The position numbers and the translations under genes were made by a program. The notes under the pieces were generated by a model that worked only from the letters and a program-made list of their open reading frames with translations, ran no database searches and was not told the DNA's origin. From Bacillota bacterium (GTDB lineage Bacteria; Bacillota_A; Clostridia; Clostridiales; Clostridiaceae), in the NCBI GenBank assembly GCA_021780795.1, contig JAJXYA010000411.1:1-17837 (forward strand): 17,837 bases of DNA, in the 5' to 3' direction. Positions 15,224 to 17,837 of the stretch are shown here, piece after piece. Numbering within the stretch: position 1 is the first letter of the stretch; each line of letters opens with the position of its first letter.

Positions 15224-15983
15224 TCCAAACACTATAAATGAAAATAGAGTTTTTGATAGATTATCTTTAGATGTTAAACAAGGAGATTTTATAAGTATTA
15301 TAGGTTCAAATGGAGCAGGTAAATCAACCTTGTTAAATATGATATCTGGAACAATTGAAGCAGATTCAGGATCTATATTATTAGATGGCAATGAAGTAAT
15401 TAATAAACAAGAGTATATTAGATCAAAATCTATTGGAAGAGTATTTCAAGACCCGTCTAAAGGGGTCGCACCTAATATGACTATTTTAGAAAACATTTCC
15501 CTTGCAGATAATAAAGGCAAAACTTTTGGTCTTGGATTTGGAATAAATAAAAAAAGAATAGATTATTATAAAGAAATGGTAAGTGAACTTAATTTAGGGT
15601 TAGAAGATAAAATTTATAATAAAGTATTACTTTTGTCAGGTGGACAAAGACAAGCGTTAACACTACTTATGGCTGTAATGTCAAAACCAAAGCTATTATT
15701 ACTAGATGAACATACTGCAGCCTTAGATCCTAAGACTTCAGAAACGATAATGGATATAACTAGAAGTATTGTTAAAGATAGTGGAATAACAACACTTATG
15801 GTTACGCATAATCTTAAACATGCTCTTGAAAATGGTAATAGACTTTTCATGATGCATAGAGGTCAAATATTGGTTGATATTAAAGGAGAAGAAAAAGAAA
15901 AATTAGATACTAATAAACTTCTTGGACTTTTTGAAAAAGCCAATGGATCAGATGCTTTAAGTGATAGAACTTTATTTGGATAA
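15189..15983 (+). CDS. ABC importer ATP-binding protein (COG1101 type)
   Basis: The 264-aa ATPase energises the importer. Walker A is GSNGAGKST (residues 39-47), the ABC signature is LSGGQRQ (149-155), and Walker B is LLLLDEHTAALDP with Asp173/Glu174; the His after the Glu and the TAALDP D-loop are typical of this group. The switch His is in MVTHNLKHALENGNR. I choose the ATG at 15189 because MLSVRQLSKVFNP fits the usual N-terminus; AAGGTGG (15171-15177) is 11 nt upstream. In-frame starts at 15135, 15174 and 15177 would add residues inside the permease tail. The stop is followed immediately by a large palindromic element instead of an ordinary terminator. Confidence 0.92.
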   Translation: MLSVRQLSKVFNPNTINENRVFDRLSLDVKQGDFISIIGSNGAGKSTLLNMISGTIEADSGSILLDGNEVINKQEYIRSKSIGRVFQDPSKGVAPNMTILENISLADNKGKTFGLGFGINKKRIDYYKEMVSELNLGLEDKIYNKVLLLSGGQRQALTLLMAVMSKPKLLLLDEHTAALDPKTSETIMDITRSIVKDSGITTLMVTHNLKHALENGNRLFMMHRGQILVDIKGEEKEKLDTNKLLGLFEKANGSDALSDRTLFG

Positions 15984-15986
15984 ACC

Positions 15987-16231
15987 ACACTTGTGGGTAT
16001 AATCCGCCGAAATAAGGAGCATGCGTTTGTTACGGTTGCTGAAGATTTTGATGGGTGCTTCTAAGATCACAAGTTGTACCCAAAGTGCTAGCTTCAAAGG
16101 CAAGCTTTGAACAAGCACATTTGGAACAACTTATAATCTAAGAAGTACAGCCATCAAAATCCTCTGATGTAACATTGAACAAAAGCATGCTCCTTATTTC
16201 TGGTTTGAGTACATATTTTGAGTATAAGTGT
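15987..16231. repeat. Large imperfect palindromic element (MITE-like or structured RNA)
   Basis: The segment folds on itself almost completely. Left arm 16010-16099 and right arm 16105-16199 are imperfect reverse complements: AAATAAGGAGCATGC (16010-16024) pairs with GCATGCTCCTTATTT (16185-16199), AGATTTTGATGG near 16043 pairs with CCATCAAAATCCT near 16151, AAGTTGT pairs with ACAACTT, and the apex is TTCAAAG (16093-16099) / CTTTGAA (16105-16111) around a 5-nt loop. The outer ends read ACACTTGT (15987-15994) and ATAAGTGT (16224-16231), also inverted. A related right end sits alone at 12990-13043 and stops at the same base. It is richer in G+C than its flanks. No transposase and no clear target duplication were found. 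Confidence 0.8.
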
Positions 16232-16242
16232 ATATGATTAGC

Positions 16243-16284
16243 GGGTTGTGTTAGATAAATAAAATCGTTTTTATAACATCACCC
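16243..16284. repeat. Short imperfect inverted repeat
   Basis: GGGTTGTGTTA (16243-16253) and TAACATCACCC (16274-16284) pair with two mismatches around a 20-nt AT-rich loop. It lies between the large palindrome and the ATATATGG palindrome cluster and has no coding potential. Confidence 0.4.
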
Positions 16285-16303
16285 CTGAGACCGCATTATT
16301 GGC

Positions 16304-16411
16304 GCATATTCTGAAGAATATATATGGTGAACCATATATATTGTAATATTCTTCACCATATATATGGTAATATGGTTCTCCATACATATGGTAAACCATA
16401 TTAGAATATGC
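16304..16411. repeat. Nest of palindromes built on ACCATATATATGGT
   Basis: Terminal inverted repeats GCATATTCT (16304-16312) and AGAATATGC (16403-16411) enclose three inner palindromes. The first has 12-bp arms 16317-16328 / 16331-16342 around GA. The second is a perfect 14-mer ACCATATATATGGT (16355-16368). The third is AATATGGTT (16369-16377) with AACCATATT (16394-16402). The same CCATATATATGG core recurs, so one unit was probably duplicated. No ORF is seen. It could be a small mobile remnant or a protein-binding cluster. Confidence 0.75.
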
Positions 16412-16481
16412 AGTATTTAGCATATATCTGATGCAGAATATATGTTACATTGACTTGTTATTTTCTCTTTCACGTTCCTAA

Positions 16482-16613
16482 GAACTAGCACAACTGGTTG
16501 ATTATGGTCTATATATTGCATTGGGACGCTTCGTAAAAATAAATGAAGAAGATAAATTAAGTAGTAAGAAACTTTTGAATCTGCTACTTAATTTTTTTGT
16601 ATCTGGAAAATAA
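16482..16613 (+). pseudogene. Open 43-codon remnant, gene of unknown origin
   Basis: Codons 16482-16610 are open and end in TAA. The peptide begins ELAQLVDYGLYIALGRF and ends LLNLLLNFFVSGK, which looks like a helical protein C-terminus (TetR-type regulators end in a similar way, but this is only a resemblance). There is no ATG start and a stop lies just upstream at 16479. It may be what is left of a gene disrupted by the palindromic repeats upstream, or chance. Confidence 0.3.
16554..16598 (+). terminator. Rho-independent terminator
   Basis: AAATTAAGTAG (16554-16564) and CTACTTAATTT (16584-16594) form a perfect 11-bp stem with a 19-nt loop, and a run of seven T (16592-16598) overlaps the 3' arm. 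It overlaps the open remnant at 16482-16613 and may end the long 3' region of the ABC operon or a small RNA. Confidence 0.65.
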
Positions 16614-16654
16614 AAACAAATAGAATATAGTTTGGAATATTATGAAGCTTGATT

Positions 16655-16688
16655 AGAATGCTTAGTCTATGAACAGATTAAACATTCT
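16655..16688. repeat. Hairpin upstream of the exopolysaccharide promoter
   Basis: AGAATG (16655-16660) pairs with CATTCT (16683-16688), and after a 2-nt internal loop TAGTCT (16663-16668) pairs with AGATTA (16675-16680) with one G.U pair; the loop is 6 nt. It lies about 95 bp upstream of the -10 at 16784. It could be a regulator site or a remnant. Confidence 0.4.
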
Positions 16689-16760
16689 TTAGTTCTATGT
16701 TTTATAATTAGCAGTTTTCAGGTTATAAAATGTTTTTTACAAGTAGAATCAAATTCAAAG

Positions 16761-16789
16761 TACTTAATAAAGGCATTTTATGTTATAAT
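16761..16789 (+). promoter_or_regulatory. Extended -10 promoter of the exopolysaccharide operon
   Basis: TGTTATAAT (16781-16789) is a full extended -10. A weak -35, TACTTA (16761-16766), lies 17 bp upstream. The predicted start near 16796 gives a leader of about 45 nt before the first ORF at 16840. It is the only good promoter in the 856-bp gap. Confidence 0.6.
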
Positions 16790-16839
16790 GTTAATTGTTG
16801 AATAATTTTGACATGAATTGATGATTTAGGGGGAAGATT

Positions 16840-16989
16840 ATGTTGAAGGCAATTAACCAATGGACATCACAAAAAATTATAGAGCCGGAAAAGGTTACTT
16901 TTGTATCCAAAACAGCTTTTAGTGTAGATGGAAATTTGGTAGAATTTAAAGGTCAAAAAAATATTGGTTATGGAGAGTTTGAAATATGA
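16840..16989 (+). CDS. Small 49-aa protein of unknown function, coupled to cpsC
   Basis: An ATG at 16840, preceded by AGGGGGA (16828-16834), opens a 49-codon frame (starts MLKAINQWTSQKIIEPEKV, ends GQKNIGYGEFEI). Its stop overlaps the next gene's start in ATGA (16986-16989), the hallmark of translational coupling. The product is soluble, with no signal peptide or membrane segment, and I do not recognise it. Position directly after the promoter and before the chain-length regulator suggests a role in, or a translational leader for, exopolysaccharide synthesis; that is inference. It could also be a shortened remnant of a larger gene. Confidence 0.65.
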   Translation: MLKAINQWTSQKIIEPEKVTFVSKTAFSVDGNLVEFKGQKNIGYGEFEI

Positions 16990-17678
16990 ATGAAGAAATT
17001 ATAAGAAATGAAGAAATTATAAAGATTGAAGACATAATAGATATATTGATGAAAAGATGGAAAATGATACTTTCAATAACATTGATAGCAACATTAACAT
17101 GTGGAATTATTAGCTTTTTTGTAATTGCACCTAAGTATGAAGCAAGTACAAAGGTTTTTGTAGGAAAAGAAAATACTAAAGATCAAAATTATAATAATAG
17201 TGATATTCAAATGTATCAGCAACTATTAAAGACATATGCTGGAGTAATAACAACTAATGATTTAGTTGAAAAAGCTATTGGTACAGCAGGATTAAATATA
17301 ACTTCAGAGAAAGTACTAGGAGGATTAACAGTTACACCAAGTGCAAATACTCAAATTTTAGAAATAAAGTATATAAGTGCAGATAGAATATTATCTAGGG
17401 ATTTGGTTGATGCAGTTACAACTCAATTTATAGAAACATCTAAAGAACTTATACCAAATGGAAATGTTAAGATAATAGAAAGCGTAAAAATGCCAGAAAG
17501 TCCAGTTAGTCCAAATAAAAAGTTGAATATAGCTATTGCATTTTTACTTGGACTTATGATTAGTGTTGGGTTAGCATTTTTATTGGAGTTTATGGATAAT
17601 ACATTTAAAACAAAAGAACAATTAGAACAAATATTAGGAATACCTGTTATTGGTGCAATTCCTGATGACTTGGATTAA
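16986..17678 (+). CDS. Polysaccharide chain-length regulator / tyrosine-kinase modulator (CpsC/YveK, Wzz type)
   Basis: The 230-aa protein has the two-membrane-segment layout of Wzz-domain modulators: a short cytoplasmic N-terminus (IEDIIDILMKRW), membrane segment 1 at about 28-49, an extracellular domain, the Pro-rich motif PESPVSPNK just before membrane segment 2 (about 180-201), and a cytoplasmic tail ending IPVIGAIPDDLD. In Gram-positives this protein pairs with a separate BY-kinase, which its tail activates, and together they set the length of the exported polysaccharide. The kinase gene follows 15 bp later. The N-terminus contains a repeated EEIIRNEEII stretch. Start ATG overlaps the small upstream ORF in ATGA. 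Confidence 0.92.
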   Translation: MNEEIIRNEEIIKIEDIIDILMKRWKMILSITLIATLTCGIISFFVIAPKYEASTKVFVGKENTKDQNYNNSDIQMYQQLLKTYAGVITTNDLVEKAIGTAGLNITSEKVLGGLTVTPSANTQILEIKYISADRILSRDLVDAVTTQFIETSKELIPNGNVKIIESVKMPESPVSPNKKLNIAIAFLLGLMISVGLAFLLEFMDNTFKTKEQLEQILGIPVIGAIPDDLD

Positions 17679-17693
17679 GGGGGGGCATGAAAA

Positions 17694-17837
17694 ATGTTTA
17701 CGGCAAAAAAATTACATAAAGCAGTAGCAACGCAAGCATATAAAGGTTTTGTAGTTGAACAAAAACCAAAATCAATAGTATCAGAAGCATATAGGACTTT
17801 AAGAACAAATATACAATACTCATCATTTGACAAACAA
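17694..17837 (+). CDS. CpsD/YwqD-type tyrosine kinase, 3' end outside window
   Basis: The first 48 codons are visible. They contain PKSIVSEAYRTLRTNIQYSS, the signature N-terminus of bacterial BY-kinases of the CpsD/YwqD type; EAYRTLRTN is the conserved segment that makes the subunit interface. The Walker motifs and Tyr cluster are beyond the window end. The ATG at 17694 is chosen because AAGGGGGG (17677-17684) precedes it; an ATG at 17687 is in another frame and soon stops. About 18 residues precede the usual family start, slightly long. It should be phosphorylated and controlled by the CpsC-type protein encoded just upstream. Confidence 0.92.
   Translation, partial: MFTAKKLHKAVATQAYKGFVVEQKPKSIVSEAYRTLRTNIQYSSFDKQ

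Noticed and set aside
15982..16003. CCACACTTGTGG palindrome as terminator of the ABC operon
   Set aside because: The short stem (5 bp) has no T-run; it is better explained as the left end of the large palindromic element.

Overview
The window looks like chromosomal DNA of a low-GC, anaerobic Gram-positive of the Clostridium sensu stricto type. The DNA is strongly AT-rich, the ribosome binding sites are strong (AGGAGG-like), and the gene order matches the clostridial type II fatty-acid-synthesis (FAS II) locus. The species is not determinable by eye.

Region 1 (1-9597) is the FAS II and acetyl-CoA carboxylase locus, all on the + strand: 3' part of fabH, acpP, fabK, fabD, fabG, fabF, accB, fabZ, accC, accD, accA. 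AccABCD make malonyl-CoA. FabD loads it onto AcpP, FabH starts the chain, FabF elongates, and FabG/FabZ/FabK carry out reduction, dehydration and enoyl reduction. The locus falls into four tightly packed blocks (fabH-acpP, fabK-fabD, fabG-fabF, accB to accA) separated by spacers of 174, 269 and 221 bp. The last two spacers are filled by unusual heptamer repeats (unit NNATTGA, or TCAATNN when inverted).

Region 2 (9598-12929) is accessory. It holds a DinJ-type antitoxin with a YoeB-type toxin (own promoter, palindrome and terminator). The 378-bp gap 10227-10604 contains that terminator, a ghost of a second toxin 3' end, a hairpin, degenerate heptamers and a promoter. It is followed by a 522-aa AAA ATPase fused to a PD-(D/E)XK nuclease-like domain, an orphan HutP-family regulator, and a decayed C-terminal piece of an Rpn/PD-(D/E)XK transposase-type gene.

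Region 3 (12930-15983) begins with a 363-bp gap that holds a fragment of a dispersed repeat, a 26-bp palindrome and a probable promoter. Then comes a three-gene ABC importer: lipoprotein, permease and ATPase of the TrpXYZ-like / COG2984-COG4120-COG1101 type, with an unknown, probably small organic, substrate.

Region 4 (15984-16839) is 856 bp without a convincing intact gene. It holds a ~245-bp imperfect palindromic element (related to the fragment at 12990), a second nest of palindromes, a short open remnant with a terminator-like hairpin, another hairpin, and an extended -10 promoter.

Region 5 (16840-17837) is the start of an exopolysaccharide/capsule locus: an unrecognised 49-aa ORF coupled by an ATGA overlap to a CpsC/YveK-type chain-length regulator, then the N-terminus of a CpsD/YwqD-type tyrosine kinase cut by the window end.

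No tRNA, rRNA, CRISPR array or intact insertion sequence was recognised. All assignments are by eye; no database search was possible.
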